Below, piece after piece: positions 8,944 to 16,810 of a stretch of 33,208 nucleotides of DNA. Where the stretch lies: contig MESL01000005.1 of NCBI GenBank assembly GCA_001770955.1, positions 1 to 33,208 of the forward strand. Direction: 5' to 3'. This stretch comes from Burkholderiales bacterium RIFCSPLOWO2_12_FULL_65_40. Lineage in GTDB: Bacteria > Pseudomonadota > Gammaproteobacteria > Burkholderiales > Burkholderiaceae_C. A model generated the notes under the pieces. That model did not search any database, was not told where the DNA came from, and was given only the letters and a program-made list of their open reading frames with translations. Numbering within the stretch: position 1 is the stretch's first letter; each line of letters starts with the position of its first letter. Position numbers and translations under genes: made by a program.

Positions 8944-9108
8944 GGCAGGCGGGTGGGGAAGTGGCCAAGCGCGCCATTCTATCGGCGTGGCCGGTGGATG
9001 GCAGGGGCAATCGACAGCGGGCACAATGCGACCTCGTCAGGCTTGTCGGCGTGCTGCGCTGCGGCCGGGCGTGCATGTGTTGTCTCCGGCAGGTTCTGCC
9101 TTTGTCGA

Positions 9109-10284
9109 ATGCCCTTCTCTCCCCCTGAATCCGACCCGCCGCGCGCCCAGCGGGCGGCCTGGCTGCGCAGTTACTGGCCCGCGCCCGTGGGCATCAGCGG
9201 CCGCGAACGGCTGCGCGTGGCGCTCGGGGTGGCCCTGGGCGTCCTGCTGGCGGCGTTGCTGGCACGCTGGTGGATCCATGCCGCTCCTGGGGCGCACTGG
9301 ATGGTGGCGTCGCTTGGCGCCAGTGCGGTGCTGGTGTTCGCCATGCCCTCCAGCCCTCTGGCACAGCCTTGGCCGGTGCTTGGGGGCAACACTGTGTCGG
9401 TGCTGGTGGGTCTGGCCTGCGCTACCTTCGTGCCAGAGCCCGCTGTGGCTGCCGCGCTGGCTGTCTCGGCAGCCGTGCTGGTGATGGTGCCGCTGCGCTG
9501 TCTGCATCCTCCCGGTGCGGCGATGGCACTTTTTGTGGTGCTCAACCCCGGGGAAGACGCGCATCTGCTGGTGTTCCCGGTACTGCTCAACGTGCTGGTG
9601 CTTCTGCTCGTGGGCATTGCTTACAACAATGCCACCGGGCGCAGCTATCCGCATCCCCAGCGCCTGCAGCGGGATGACCGGACGACGGGGAAGGGCCAGT
9701 TCACCACGGCGGATCTGGATGCGGCGCTGGCGCATTACAACCAGGTGCTGGACATCAGCCGAGCCGATCTGGCGGGCTTGCTGCACATGGCTGGACGGGC
9801 GGCTTTCCAGCGCACGCTGGGCGAATTGTGCTGCGCCGACATCATGTCGCGGCCGCCCATGGCGGTGGAGCCCGGTGTGACCCTGAAGGAAGCCTGGGCC
9901 ATGATGCGGCGTGAGCAGATCAAGGCCCTGCCGGTGGTGGATGCCCAGGGCATGGTGCTGGGCATCGTCACGGTGGCCGACTTCATGCGCCTGGCCAACC
10001 TCGAACTGCACGAGGGCCTGGGGCAGCGCCTGCGCCAATTGGTCAAAGGGCGCACGGGCCAGCCATCCCGGGTGGAAGACATCATGATCCGGCAGGTGCA
10101 GGTGGCCCACGCGCAGCAGCATGTGATGGAGCTGGTTCCCCTTTTTTCCCGGGGTGGGCACCACCATATTCCCATCGTGGACGCGCACGGCCGTCTGGCG
10201 GGTGTCATCACGCAGTCGGACCTGGTGCGCGCACTGGCCACCGCCTTGCCGGTGCCCGAAGGGGAGGGTGCTTGCGCCTCGTAG
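9109..10284 (+). CDS. HPP-family membrane protein with two C-terminal CBS domains
   Basis: This 391-residue protein has an N-terminal HPP domain with about four membrane helices (residues 35-170). It includes SPLAQPWPVLGGNT and the name-giving HPPGAA motif at 133-138. After a hydrophilic linker come two CBS repeats, beginning ADIMSRPPMAV (about residue 243) and VEDIMIRQVQVAHAQQ, both ending in the usual GxxT/SxxD turn (GIVTVADFMR, GVITQSDLVR). CBS pairs bind adenine nucleotides and regulate attached domains. Some plant and cyanobacterial HPP proteins have been linked to nitrite transport; whether that holds here is unknown. The ATG at 9109 gives the family's usual N-terminus. The gene is divergent from psd and ends before the infA promoter region. 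Confidence 0.85.
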   Translation: MPFSPPESDPPRAQRAAWLRSYWPAPVGISGRERLRVALGVALGVLLAALLARWWIHAAPGAHWMVASLGASAVLVFAMPSSPLAQPWPVLGGNTVSVLVGLACATFVPEPAVAAALAVSAAVLVMVPLRCLHPPGAAMALFVVLNPGEDAHLLVFPVLLNVLVLLLVGIAYNNATGRSYPHPQRLQRDDRTTGKGQFTTADLDAALAHYNQVLDISRADLAGLLHMAGRAAFQRTLGELCCADIMSRPPMAVEPGVTLKEAWAMMRREQIKALPVVDAQGMVLGIVTVADFMRLANLELHEGLGQRLRQLVKGRTGQPSRVEDIMIRQVQVAHAQQHVMELVPLFSRGGHHHIPIVDAHGRLAGVITQSDLVRALATALPVPEGEGACAS

Positions 10285-10310
10285 GCAGACAAGCCACATC
10301 GCGGTACAAT
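10282..10310 (+). promoter_or_regulatory. Candidate sigma-70 promoter for infA
   Basis: TAGGCA (10282-10287) and TACAAT (10305-10310) are 17 bases apart and match the -35 and -10 consensus at 4 and 5 of 6 positions. If used, the mRNA has a leader of almost 200 bases before infA, long enough to hold the structure at 10420-10478. Confidence 0.4.
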
Positions 10311-10419
10311 CGACAGGCTCATGCACAGCGCCTTGCCTGTCCATTGAAGCCGTCTCTCCCGGCATTCTTTCTGAACTGCGCCCCGGGTGCAGCGAACCCC
10401 ACAGCACGCAAAGCACACT

Positions 10420-10478
10420 GCGCCTGCTCTACCAGACAGGCGTTACCGCCTGTGGGGACAACGCAATTTCGCAGGCGC
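10420..10478 (+). promoter_or_regulatory. Structured leader RNA upstream of infA
   Basis: Four complementary segments occur in order: CGCCTG (10421-10426), CAGGCG (10437-10442), CGCCTG (10447-10452) and CAGGCG (10472-10477). Two folds are possible. In the nested fold an 8-bp outer stem (10420-10427 with 10471-10478) encloses a 7-bp hairpin with a TTAC loop (10436-10442 with 10447-10453). In the tandem fold segments 1-2 and 3-4 pair. A T-run (10497-10502) and the infA start follow. The layout suggests a switch or thermosensor, which would suit a second-copy initiation factor gene, but this is inference. Confidence 0.5.
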
Positions 10479-10513
10479 CGTACACAGATTGAATCGTTTT
10501 TTAGAGATTGAAC

Positions 10514-10771
10514 ATGGCCAAAGAAGAACTCATTGAAATGCAGGGCAGCGTCACCGAAGTGCTGCCCGACTCGCGCTTTCGCGTCACGCTGGACAACGGT
10601 CACCAACTGATTGCCTACACCGGCGGCAAGATGCGCAAGCACCACATCCGCATCCTCGCGGGCGACAAGGTGTCCCTGGAGTTGTCTCCCTACGACCTGA
10701 CCAAGGGTCGCATTACCTTCCGCCATCTGGCCGGTCGCGGCCCCGGGCCAGGCCAGTCGGCTTCCCGCTGA
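10514..10771 (+). CDS. infA: Translation initiation factor IF-1, second-copy type
   Basis: This is an 85-residue OB-fold protein that binds the ribosomal A site during initiation. The sequence [20 protein letters not shown], then [40 protein letters not shown] and [10 protein letters not shown] covers the whole IF-1 domain. A Gly/Pro-rich tail ([14 protein letters not shown]) lengthens it beyond the standard 72 residues. Many betaproteobacteria have a shorter infA in the ribosomal protein operon and an extended one elsewhere; this copy, away from ribosomal genes, is the second kind. The ATG at 10514 is chosen on the conserved MAK start. It has its own candidate promoter and a long structured leader, so it is likely regulated separately, possibly by cold, which is inference. 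Confidence 0.95.
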   Translation: MAKEELIEMQGSVTEVLPDSRFRVTLDNGHQLIAYTGGKMRKHHIRILAGDKVSLELSPYDLTKGRITFRHLAGRGPGPGQSASR

Positions 10772-10825
10772 GGCCCCCCCGATCCAGGGGACTCGCCTGA
10801 AAAGCAAATATTCATGCCCGGCCTC

Positions 10826-10855
10826 CTGAAATTGGGGTGTTTGTCGGGTTAGAAT
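10826..10855 (+). promoter_or_regulatory. Candidate promoter of the tRNA-Pro gene
   Basis: CTGAAA (10826-10831) and TAGAAT (10850-10855) are separated by 18 bases and lie 9 bases before the mature tRNA end, which is the expected distance for a tRNA promoter with a very short leader. Confidence 0.5.
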
Positions 10856-10864
10856 GCTAGCTGT

Positions 10865-10941
10865 CGGAGCGTAGCGCAGCCTGGTAGCGCATCTGCTTTG
10901 GGAGCAGAGGGTCGCGAGTTCGAATCCCGCCGCTCCGACCA
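10865..10941 (+). tRNA. tRNA-Pro (anticodon TGG)
   Basis: The 77-base cloverleaf has an acceptor stem CGGAGCG (10865-10871) paired with CGCTCCG (10931-10937) and an encoded ACCA end (10938-10941). The D arm carries AGCCTGGTAGC, the anticodon stem is TCTGC/GCAGA with loop TTTGGGA (anticodon TGG), and the T arm has GTTCGAATC. It reads the CCA and CCG/CCU proline codons by wobble. It is a single gene with its own promoter and terminator. I looked for a partial repeat of its 3' end that would mark an integrated element and saw none. Confidence 0.97.
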
Positions 10942-10948
10942 TTGTTTG

Positions 10949-10983
10949 AAGGACTTGCAGTCTGGTACTGCAAGTCCTTTTTG
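10949..10983 (+). terminator. Intrinsic terminator after tRNA-Pro
   Basis: AAGGACTTGCAG (10949-10960) pairs perfectly with CTGCAAGTCCTT (10968-10979) around a 7-base loop, and a T-run follows. It is a strong Rho-independent terminator 7 bases after the tRNA. Confidence 0.92.
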
Positions 10984-11096
10984 CTTTCCGAGCCTCTGGT
11001 GTCAGTCTGCAACTCGCACCCGCGATGGCATCATGGCGTTTTGTCTTCTGACGTCTGATCCGAGTGAAAAACGCCCTAGCTCCCCGATTTCTGACC

Positions 11097-11849
11097 ATGG
11101 CGCCGGCGCGTTTTGACGCCGTGGACGCCCTGCGCGGCAGTGCCATGGTCTGGATGACGATCTTCCATTTCTGCTTCGATCTGAGCCATTTTGGCTATTG
11201 GGTGCAGGACTTTCGCAACGATCCGGTCTGGATCGGGCAGCGGACTGTGATCGTCAGCCTGTTCCTGTTTTGTGCCGGTCTGGGTCAGGCGATTGCGGTC
11301 CATCAGGGGCAGGGCTGGGACAGGTTTGGCCGACGCTGGTTGCAGATTGCTGCATGTGCCCTGCTGGTGAGTGCGGGGTCTTTCGCCATGTTTCCGCGCA
11401 GCTTCATCTATTTCGGGGTGCTGCACGCCATGGCGGTCATGTTGCCACTGGCCCGGGTCACCTACGGCTGGGGGCGATGGTTGTGGCTGGCCGGGGGGCT
11501 GGCCCTGGCCATGCCCTGGCTGGCGCAATGGGCCTTGTCGGGACCGCTGACGGATTGGGCTGTGCACTTCAATGCCCGCTCCCTCAACTGGCTGGGACTG
11601 GTGTCACGCAAACCCTATACCGAAGACTATGTGCCGTTGCTGCCGTGGCTGGGCGTGATGTGGTGGGGGCTGGCCAGCGGGCGCTGGTGGCTGGAGCGTA
11701 CGCCGCATGGCTCGCCGGCAGGGCTGCCGCCAGTGGTGAGTTGGCTGGCTCCCCTGGGGCGCTGGAGCCTGAGCTACTACATGCTCCACCAGCCGGTGCT
11801 GATCGGTTCTTTGTTGCTGTGGGGTTGGTGGCGCGGGATAGCGGGTTGA
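11097..11849 (+). CDS. DUF1624 (HGSNAT-like acyltransferase domain) membrane protein
   Basis: This is a 250-residue inner membrane protein with about seven hydrophobic helices. It opens with RFDAVDALRGSAMVWMTIFH, the DALRG-type start shared by DUF1624 and heparan-alpha-glucosaminide N-acetyltransferase-like proteins. Later it has FYFG-like helices, PYTEDYVPLLPWLGVMWWGL, and near the end GRWSLSYYMLHQPVLIG, also typical of the family. The family is thought to move acyl groups across or at the membrane; the substrate here is unknown. A GTG at 11064 would add 11 residues, and neither start has a clear ribosome binding site. The gene faces ppiC with a shared terminator between them. Confidence 0.8.
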   Translation: MAPARFDAVDALRGSAMVWMTIFHFCFDLSHFGYWVQDFRNDPVWIGQRTVIVSLFLFCAGLGQAIAVHQGQGWDRFGRRWLQIAACALLVSAGSFAMFPRSFIYFGVLHAMAVMLPLARVTYGWGRWLWLAGGLALAMPWLAQWALSGPLTDWAVHFNARSLNWLGLVSRKPYTEDYVPLLPWLGVMWWGLASGRWWLERTPHGSPAGLPPVVSWLAPLGRWSLSYYMLHQPVLIGSLLLWGWWRGIAG

Positions 11850-11871
11850 GCCCAGGGTGGCTGGCACCCAT

Positions 11872-11899
11872 GAAAAACGCGGCCGAGGCCGCGTTTTCT
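11872..11899. terminator. Bidirectional terminator between DUF1624 gene and ppiC
   Basis: AAAACGCGGCC (11874-11884) and GGCCGCGTTTT (11887-11897) form a near-perfect palindrome with A-rich and T-rich ends, so it can end transcription from both convergent genes. Confidence 0.88.
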
Positions 11900-11922
11900 A
11901 GGAGGGGAAAGGCCGTCGCGGC

Positions 11923-12708
11923 TTACTCGACCTTGGCCTTGGCACGCAGTTCGTCCTGGAACTTCGTGACTTTCATTTGCTGCAGTTGCTGGGAGATCTG
12001 GGGCTTGACTTCGTCGAGCTTGGGCAACTGGGCTTCGCGCACGTCGTCCAGGCGGATGATGTGCCAGCCAAACTGGCTCTTCACCGGCTCCTGGGTCATC
12101 TTGCCCTTTTCGAGCTTGACCATGGCTTCGGTGAATTCGGAGACATAGCTGCTGGGGGTGGCCCAGTCCAGATCGCCGCCCTTGGCGCCGGATCCGGGGT
12201 CCTTGGACTGCTTCTTGGCGATTTCTTCGAACTTGCCACCCTTCTTCAGCGAAGCGATGATGGCCTTGGCCTCTTCTTCCTTCTCGACCAGGATGTGGCT
12301 GGCCTTGAATTCCTTGCCGCTGTTGGCGGCCACGAACTTGTCGTATTCGGCCTTGATCTCGGCGTCGGTGACGGGATCCTTCTTTTGCTGGTTCAGGAAG
12401 AGTTCGCGGATCAGAATGGTCTGGCGGGCCAGTTCCATTTGGGCCTTGTAGTCGGGCGAAGCTTCCAGGCCGCGCTTTTGGGCTTCCTGCATGAAGATTT
12501 CACGGGCGATGACTTCTTCCTTGATCTGGCCTTCCATTTCGGGCGTGACCGGACGGCCCGAGCGCTCCACCTGCTGCTTGAGCGCTTCAGCGCGCTCCTT
12601 GGGGATGGCCTTGCCGTTGACGATGGCGAGGTTCTGGGCAGACACGGGCAGGGCAACGGTGCCCAGCAAGGCGGCGGCCACGAGGCCGGACAAGAGCTGT
12701 TTCTTCAT
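11923..12708 (-). CDS. Periplasmic parvulin-type peptidylprolyl isomerase
   Basis: The protein has 261 residues and a signal peptide (MKKQLLSGLVAAALLGTVAL, cut near PVSA-QN). The N-terminal half is helical and chaperone-like (SurA_N-type). The parvulin domain spans about 136-235: FKASHILVEKEEEAK, FEEIAKKQSKDPGSGAKGGD, and FGWHIIRLDDV. Such PpiC/PrsA-like proteins help outer-membrane and periplasmic proteins fold by isomerising prolyl bonds. The start at 12708 is fixed by the signal peptide. The gene is 70 bases downstream of bolA on the same strand, with a hairpin and T-run in the gap, so it may have reduced read-through or its own promoter. Confidence 0.92.
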   Translation of the reverse strand: MKKQLLSGLVAAALLGTVALPVSAQNLAIVNGKAIPKERAEALKQQVERSGRPVTPEMEGQIKEEVIAREIFMQEAQKRGLEASPDYKAQMELARQTILIRELFLNQQKKDPVTDAEIKAEYDKFVAANSGKEFKASHILVEKEEEAKAIIASLKKGGKFEEIAKKQSKDPGSGAKGGDLDWATPSSYVSEFTEAMVKLEKGKMTQEPVKSQFGWHIIRLDDVREAQLPKLDEVKPQISQQLQQMKVTKFQDELRAKAKVE

Positions 12709-12717
12709 TCGAAATCC

Positions 12718-12757
12718 AAAAAAAGAGGATGGTTTGCTGGCAGATGGCCGACAAACC
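12718..12757 (-). terminator. Hairpin with T-run between bolA and ppiC
   Basis: On the minus strand GGTTTG (12757-12752) pairs with CAAACC (12736-12731), with an inner GGC/GCC pairing. Seven Ts (12724-12718) follow, ending 9 bases before the ppiC start. It may end the selO-bolA transcript or attenuate ppiC. Confidence 0.5.
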
Positions 12758-12778
12758 GGGGGCTTGAATCAGGCCGGG

Positions 12779-13048
12779 TCAGAGAATTTCAATGGCAAGG
12801 GCGTGTGCGCCCCGGTCAATGAATTCTTGCAGTGCATCATACACAAGGCGGTGCTGGCGAACGCGGGGCAAACCGGTAAACAAAGGTGACGCGATGCGCA
12901 CCCGGAAATGGGTGCCAAACCCGGTTCCATTGGCTCCCGGGTGGCCCTCATGCTGCCAGCTTTCGTCCAGCACTTCCAGTGTGGTGGGTTGGAGCTTTGC
13001 CCGCAGGCGCAGTTCCATGTTCGGGGCGGTGATGGCGTCGGTGTTCAT
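12779..13048 (-). CDS. BolA family protein
   Basis: This small cytoplasmic protein of 89 residues has the BolA fold: [20 protein letters not shown], then [20 protein letters not shown] and [20 protein letters not shown]. BolA proteins work with monothiol glutaredoxins in iron-sulfur and redox control; an absolutely conserved histidine is present in RVRQHR. The start ATG overlaps the stop of yciB as ATGA (13045-13048), so translation is coupled. Its place after selO and msrB puts it in a redox-flavoured operon. It could belong to the BolA or the YrbA/IbaG subgroup; the sequence looks closer to BolA. Confidence 0.9.
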   Translation of the reverse strand: MNTDAITAPNMELRLRAKLQPTTLEVLDESWQHEGHPGANGTGFGTHFRVRIASPLFTGLPRVRQHRLVYDALQEFIDRGAHALAIEIL

Positions 13049-13599
13049 GCCAGGGGGTCCTTTGCTTCGTCGGTGTCCTTGATATAGCGGCTAAGGTATA
13101 GCGCCTGCGCCACCACAAACAAGAGCATCAGCCCCAGGCCGCCAAACAGCTTGAAATTGACCCAGGTGTCGGTATCGAAATGGTAGGCCACCCAGAGGTT
13201 GAGCACGCCCATGACCGTGAAAAAGCCGGTCCAGCTCCAGTTCATGGCGCGCCAGGCAGCGTCGGGCAGCTCCATCTGGGCGCCCATCAGGCTCTTGATG
13301 AGGTTTTTGCGAAAGAACAACTGTCCTATCAGCAGTGAGCCCCCCATCAGCCAGTACAGGACGGTGGGCTTCCACTTGATGAAGGTGTCGTTCTGCGCCA
13401 GCAGGGTGGCGCCACCAAACAGCACGATCACCCCTAAACTGAGCCACTGCATGGGCTCGACCTTGCCATGTTTGACACGCAGGTAGCCGATCTGTGCGAT
13501 CGTGGCCACGATGGCGACGCCCGTGGCCACATAGATGCCCCACACCTTGAAGGCCACAAAGAACAGGATGATGGGAAAGAAGTCGATCAGCAGTTTCAT
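13045..13599 (-). CDS. yciB: Intracellular septation protein A family (YciB)
   Basis: This is a 184-residue inner membrane protein with five or six helices, starting [20 protein letters not shown] and containing [40 protein letters not shown] and [15 protein letters not shown], all typical of YciB/IspZ. The family takes part in cell envelope synthesis and septation. The ATG at 13599 overlaps the msrB stop by 4 bases (ATGA), and its own stop overlaps the bolA start the same way. A longer in-frame extension upstream lies inside msrB and is not coding. Confidence 0.94.
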   Translation of the reverse strand: MKLLIDFFPIILFFVAFKVWGIYVATGVAIVATIAQIGYLRVKHGKVEPMQWLSLGVIVLFGGATLLAQNDTFIKWKPTVLYWLMGGSLLIGQLFFRKNLIKSLMGAQMELPDAAWRAMNWSWTGFFTVMGVLNLWVAYHFDTDTWVNFKLFGGLGLMLLFVVAQALYLSRYIKDTDEAKDPLA

Positions 13600-14033
13600 G
13601 GCGTAGCGGGGGGAACCTGTGCAGGGGCCTCGGGGGCAAAGTCCAGGGATGCGGAATTCATGCAATAGCGCAGGCCCGTGGGGGTCGGGCCATCTTCGAA
13701 CACATGGCCCAGGTGCGACCCGCATTGTGCACAAACTGTTTCGGTGCGCAGCATGCCATGGCTGCGGTCGGTGATTTCCCGGATGGCGCCAGGGACCGCC
13801 TGCGCAAAGCTGGGCCAGCCGCAACCGGCGTCAAACTTGGTGGCCGAGTCGAACAGCTTGTTGCCGCAGCAGATGCAGTGGTAGCTGCCGTCCGCCCAGT
13901 GGGCCTCGTATTTGCCCGTGAACGGGCGTTCGGTGGCTGCGTGGCGCGTGACCTGGAAGGCGCCAGGTTCGGCGCCTTTCTCGCGCAGCAAGGCCTGCCA
14001 CTGCGCGTCGGTTTTCTGGAGGGGGTAGTTCAT
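13596..14033 (-). CDS. msrB: Peptide-methionine (R)-S-oxide reductase
   Basis: The 145-residue enzyme reduces the R form of methionine sulfoxide in proteins. Zinc is held by two CxxC pairs (Cys 53/56 in HCICCGNKL, Cys 101/104 in [12 protein letters not shown]). The catalytic cysteine is Cys 124 in [11 protein letters not shown], and Cys 71 in GCGWPSF is a candidate resolving residue. The ATG at 14033 overlaps the selO stop as ATGA, and its stop overlaps yciB. Adjacency to selO, itself linked to redox stress, suggests an oxidative damage operon. No signal peptide is present, so it acts in the cytoplasm. Confidence 0.96.
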   Translation of the reverse strand: MNYPLQKTDAQWQALLREKGAEPGAFQVTRHAATERPFTGKYEAHWADGSYHCICCGNKLFDSATKFDAGCGWPSFAQAVPGAIREITDRSHGMLRTETVCAQCGSHLGHVFEDGPTPTGLRYCMNSASLDFAPEAPAQVPPATP

Positions 14034-15520
14034 GAAGAGCAGCTGATGGAGATGTGCCGGGCCCAGTCCGGCGGAAAGCCCGCATGGGCCTCGAAGCCGG
14101 GGTGCTCGTCGAATGGGCGCTCCAGCAAGAGTTGGAGTGCATGCACTTCGGAATAATTCCCTTCTTGGGCTGCACGGATGGCCTGCTCACCTAGGTGGTT
14201 GCGCAGCACGTAGCGGGGATTGATTTTTAGCATAAAATTGGCCTCTTGCGCCCTGCCAGTAAGCGCTGATAGCTCTTGAAATGAGAGCAACCAGCGGTCC
14301 CAACCGGCCCGATCGGCAAACAGGTCGCGCACCGGCTCGAAATCGCCAGAAGCCACCGCGTGCGTCAGGCGCCGCCAGAAGATGGGATAGTCCACCGCGT
14401 TGTCTGCCATCAGGTGCAGGAGGCCGTCGATCAGGGTGTCATCGCCATCGTGCGCCGTGGTCAGCCCCAGTTTTGCGCGCATGCGGGCCATGAATTCGGC
14501 GGGGAAGAGCGCCTTGAACGATTCCAGGGCGGCCATGGCGATGGCCGGGTCGCCAATCAGTGGCTGCAGTGCCTGGCCCAGACGGTACAGGTTCCAGTAC
14601 ACCACCGGGGGCTGCTGCTTGAAGGCGTAGCGGCCCTGGTGGTCGCTGTGGTTGCAGATGTGATCGGGGTCGAAGGCGTCGAGGAACTGGAAAGGCCCGT
14701 AGTCAATGGTCAGCCCCAGGATGCTCATGTTGTCGGTGTTGAGCACGCCATGGCAAAACCCCACGGCCTGCCATTGCGCCACCAGGGCGGCGGTGCGCTC
14801 GCTCACGGCCTGCAGCAGCGCCGCGTAGCGGTTGCCGTCGAAGCCCGCGCCTTCGAGGCATTCGGGATAGTGGCGTTCGATCACGTAGTCGGCCAGCTGG
14901 CGCAGTTCGTCCAGTTGCCCGCGCGCCGCGAAATGCTCGAAATGCCCGAAGCGGATGAAGCTCGGCGCCACGCGCGTGACCACGGCGGCGGTTTCGATGG
15001 ACTCGCGGCGCACCGGCTCGGGCGAGCCCGTGATGCACAAGGCCCGCGTGGTGGGGATGCCCAGGGCGTGCATGGCTTCGCTGCACAGAAACTCGCGGAT
15101 GCTCGAACGCAACACGGCGCGGCCGTCGCCCATGCGTGAATACGGCGTCAGTCCGCTGCCCTTGAGCTGCAGCTCCATCGGGCCTTGCGGCGTTTGCAGT
15201 TCCCCCAGCAGGAGGGCCCGGCCATCGCCCAATTGCCCTGCCCACACACCAAATTGGTGCCCGCTGTAAACGCTGGCCAGCGGTTCGCTGCCGGGCAGCA
15301 CGGTGTTGCCGCTGAAAGCGTGCAGGGCGGTGTCAGACGCCAGCCAGTCGGCGTCCAGGCCGAGTTCACGGGCCAGACTGGCGCTGGTGCCCACCCAGTA
15401 GGGCGCAGGCAGGGGCAGAGGCTCCTGGCGCGTGTAAAACGCCGGGCCCAGTGCGGCAAAGCTGTTGTTCCAGGTCAGGCCGCCAGTGTCTTGGCCGCCG
15501 CGGTTGGCAGGCAGATTCAT
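14030..15520 (-). CDS. selO: Protein adenylyltransferase SelO (YdiU/UPF0061)
   Basis: SelO is a pseudokinase-fold enzyme that transfers AMP from ATP to protein side chains. This copy has 496 residues. It shows [20 protein letters not shown], the lysine-containing [35 protein letters not shown] (257-269) and [13 protein letters not shown] (Asp 273) for metal and ATP binding, and the conserved C-terminal tail ISCSS, whose cysteine is the position of selenocysteine in eukaryotic SelO. The start at 15520 is preferred; another ATG lies 10 codons upstream. Residues 411-428, just before [12 protein letters not shown], are encoded by a copy of the interspersed repeat. Despite this the frame is intact and all motifs are present. 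It is first in a chain of four genes with ATGA overlaps. Confidence 0.95.
   Translation of the reverse strand: MNLPANRGGQDTGGLTWNNSFAALGPAFYTRQEPLPLPAPYWVGTSASLARELGLDADWLASDTALHAFSGNTVLPGSEPLASVYSGHQFGVWAGQLGDGRALLLGELQTPQGPMELQLKGSGLTPYSRMGDGRAVLRSSIREFLCSEAMHALGIPTTRALCITGSPEPVRRESIETAAVVTRVAPSFIRFGHFEHFAARGQLDELRQLADYVIERHYPECLEGAGFDGNRYAALLQAVSERTAALVAQWQAVGFCHGVLNTDNMSILGLTIDYGPFQFLDAFDPDHICNHSDHQGRYAFKQQPPVVYWNLYRLGQALQPLIGDPAIAMAALESFKALFPAEFMARMRAKLGLTTAHDGDDTLIDGLLHLMADNAVDYPIFWRRLTHAVASGDFEPVRDLFADRAGWDRWLLSFQELSALTGRAQEANFMLKINPRYVLRNHLGEQAIRAAQEGNYSEVHALQLLLERPFDEHPGFEAHAGFPPDWARHISISCSS
14238..14288 (-). repeat. Double-hairpin interspersed repeat, copy within selO
   Basis: Read on the minus strand this 51-base stretch aligns without gaps to copy A (383-433) at about 29 of 51 positions. 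The matches fall in GCT.T/A.AGCT (first hairpin), GCGCTTA, GCGC and GAGGCCAA. In the first stem the A-T pair of copy A is replaced by C-G (bases 4 and 14), a compensating change. The element is translated in frame as part of selO (residues 411-428), with no stop codon. Confidence 0.6.
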
Positions 15521-15563
15521 GTGGCCATTGTCCTGCAGACCCCAAGGCACGTGCGCTGCAGGG

Positions 15564-16634
15564 CTATCCCGTCAACGGCAGAGTCGCCAGGGGGTGGGGC
15601 GCCGCCGGGGCGGGGGCCAGCAGGTGCGCGCGGTACTGGCCTGGCGGCATGCCGAACCAGCGCCGACAGGCGCGGAAAAGGTTGCTCTGGTCTGCAAAGC
15701 CGAGCAGGTCGGCGACCTCGACCAGGCTGCGGCGCGTGTCGCTCAGATACTGTTGCGCCAGTTCGCGGCGGGTGTCGTCCAGCAATTGCTGGTAGCTCAC
15801 GGATTCGGCCTGCAGGCGCCGTTGCAGCGTGCGGTCCGTCAGGTTCAGGTGCGCTGCAACGTCCTCGCGACGGGGTTCGCCCCGGTGCAGGAGGCGCGCG
15901 ATGGCGGTGCGCACCTTGCTGCTGACCTGCGACGGGCCCAGTTGACCCAGCTCGGTTTCCACCAGCTTTTCGTGCAGCGCCCACAGGCTGGGGTTGTGGG
16001 TAGGAATGGGTTGCAGCAGGTCGGCCTCGGCCATCAGAAAACGGTTGGCCGGCTGGCCAAAGCGCGGCAGCAAACCAAAGGCTGCGCGGTAGCGCGCATC
16101 GTTGGTCGGTGGCGGCGTGACCAGATCGACTGCCAGAGGTTCGAGTTCACGCCGCGTCAGCCAGTGGCACAGCGTCAGCAGGGTCAGCACCGCAAACTCG
16201 ACCCGCTGGCGGGGAATGGGGCGGGAAGCACCGATGTGGTTCAGCACCATCCAGTACCCGCGTGGCTCGCGCTCCATCGTGAACGTCGTGGCATCCGAGA
16301 TCAGGGCCATGTGGCGGTCCAGGTGCTTGAAGCCTTCGAGCAGGTTGGGGCCCGAGGCCAGGGCGTGGCCCACCAGGTCCAGGTTGCCGTAGCGGGCGGC
16401 CAGCCGGCGGTCCAGGCCCAGCCCGGGCTGGTCATACCGCACGGCAGCGGCCTCCCACAGGCGGCTGACGCGGTCCACGTCCACCCGCGTCTGGGGGTTC
16501 TGCAGGCTGGCCAGGTCGATGTCGGCCTGGGCAAAAAGCTCTGCCACCGGCAGCCCTTCGGCGGCAAACAGATCTGCAATGCCGCGCACCCAGGCGGCCG
16601 AACTGGTGCGCGGCTGCAGGGGAGTCAGGGGCAT
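15564..16634 (-). CDS. AraC-family transcriptional regulator
   Basis: The protein has 356 residues: an N-terminal ligand-binding domain of the Arabinose_bd type ([20 protein letters not shown] ... [15 protein letters not shown]) and a C-terminal pair of helix-turn-helix motifs ([20 protein letters not shown] and [20 protein letters not shown], ending [12 protein letters not shown]). Members often act as activators of catabolic genes and respond to small hydrophobic molecules. It is divergent from the lipoprotein esterase gene, with 176 bases between their starts, and is the natural candidate regulator of that gene. The ATG at 16634 gives the usual N-terminus. The selO start lies 43 bases downstream on the same strand. 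Confidence 0.92.
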   Translation of the reverse strand: MPLTPLQPRTSSAAWVRGIADLFAAEGLPVAELFAQADIDLASLQNPQTRVDVDRVSRLWEAAAVRYDQPGLGLDRRLAARYGNLDLVGHALASGPNLLEGFKHLDRHMALISDATTFTMEREPRGYWMVLNHIGASRPIPRQRVEFAVLTLLTLCHWLTRRELEPLAVDLVTPPPTNDARYRAAFGLLPRFGQPANRFLMAEADLLQPIPTHNPSLWALHEKLVETELGQLGPSQVSSKVRTAIARLLHRGEPRREDVAAHLNLTDRTLQRRLQAESVSYQQLLDDTRRELAQQYLSDTRRSLVEVADLLGFADQSNLFRACRRWFGMPPGQYRAHLLAPAPAAPHPLATLPLTG

Positions 16635-16666
16635 GTCGCCCTCTCAGGGTTTACGCGTGGGTGGTG

Positions 16667-16761
16667 GTGTGAAGTCACTGTTTTGGTGTCGTTGCGATAG
16701 TGGGCTGCAGGCCGGGCGTTCACACAATCGGCTCCGAGGTCAGGCCCTGCCGCAAGTGTGA
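16667..16761. promoter_or_regulatory. Divergent control region with repeated GTGTGA half-sites
   Basis: Between the AraC-type gene and the esterase gene, GTGTGA occurs at 16667-16672 and 16756-16761 and in inverted form (TCACAC) at 16720-16725. The last two are extended by similar flanks (GCGTTCACAC and GTGTGATGCG). They may be regulator half-sites. A CACAAT that could serve as a -10 overlaps the inverted copy. Confidence 0.25.
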
Positions 16762-16810
16762 TGCGTTCCAGAGGCGCAACCCATTCCTGAAAACCCCGAA
16801 GGAGACAAAT

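Noticed and set aside
10865..10941. tRNA-Pro as an integration site for a mobile element
   Set aside because: No integrase gene and no second copy of the tRNA 3' end were found in the window.
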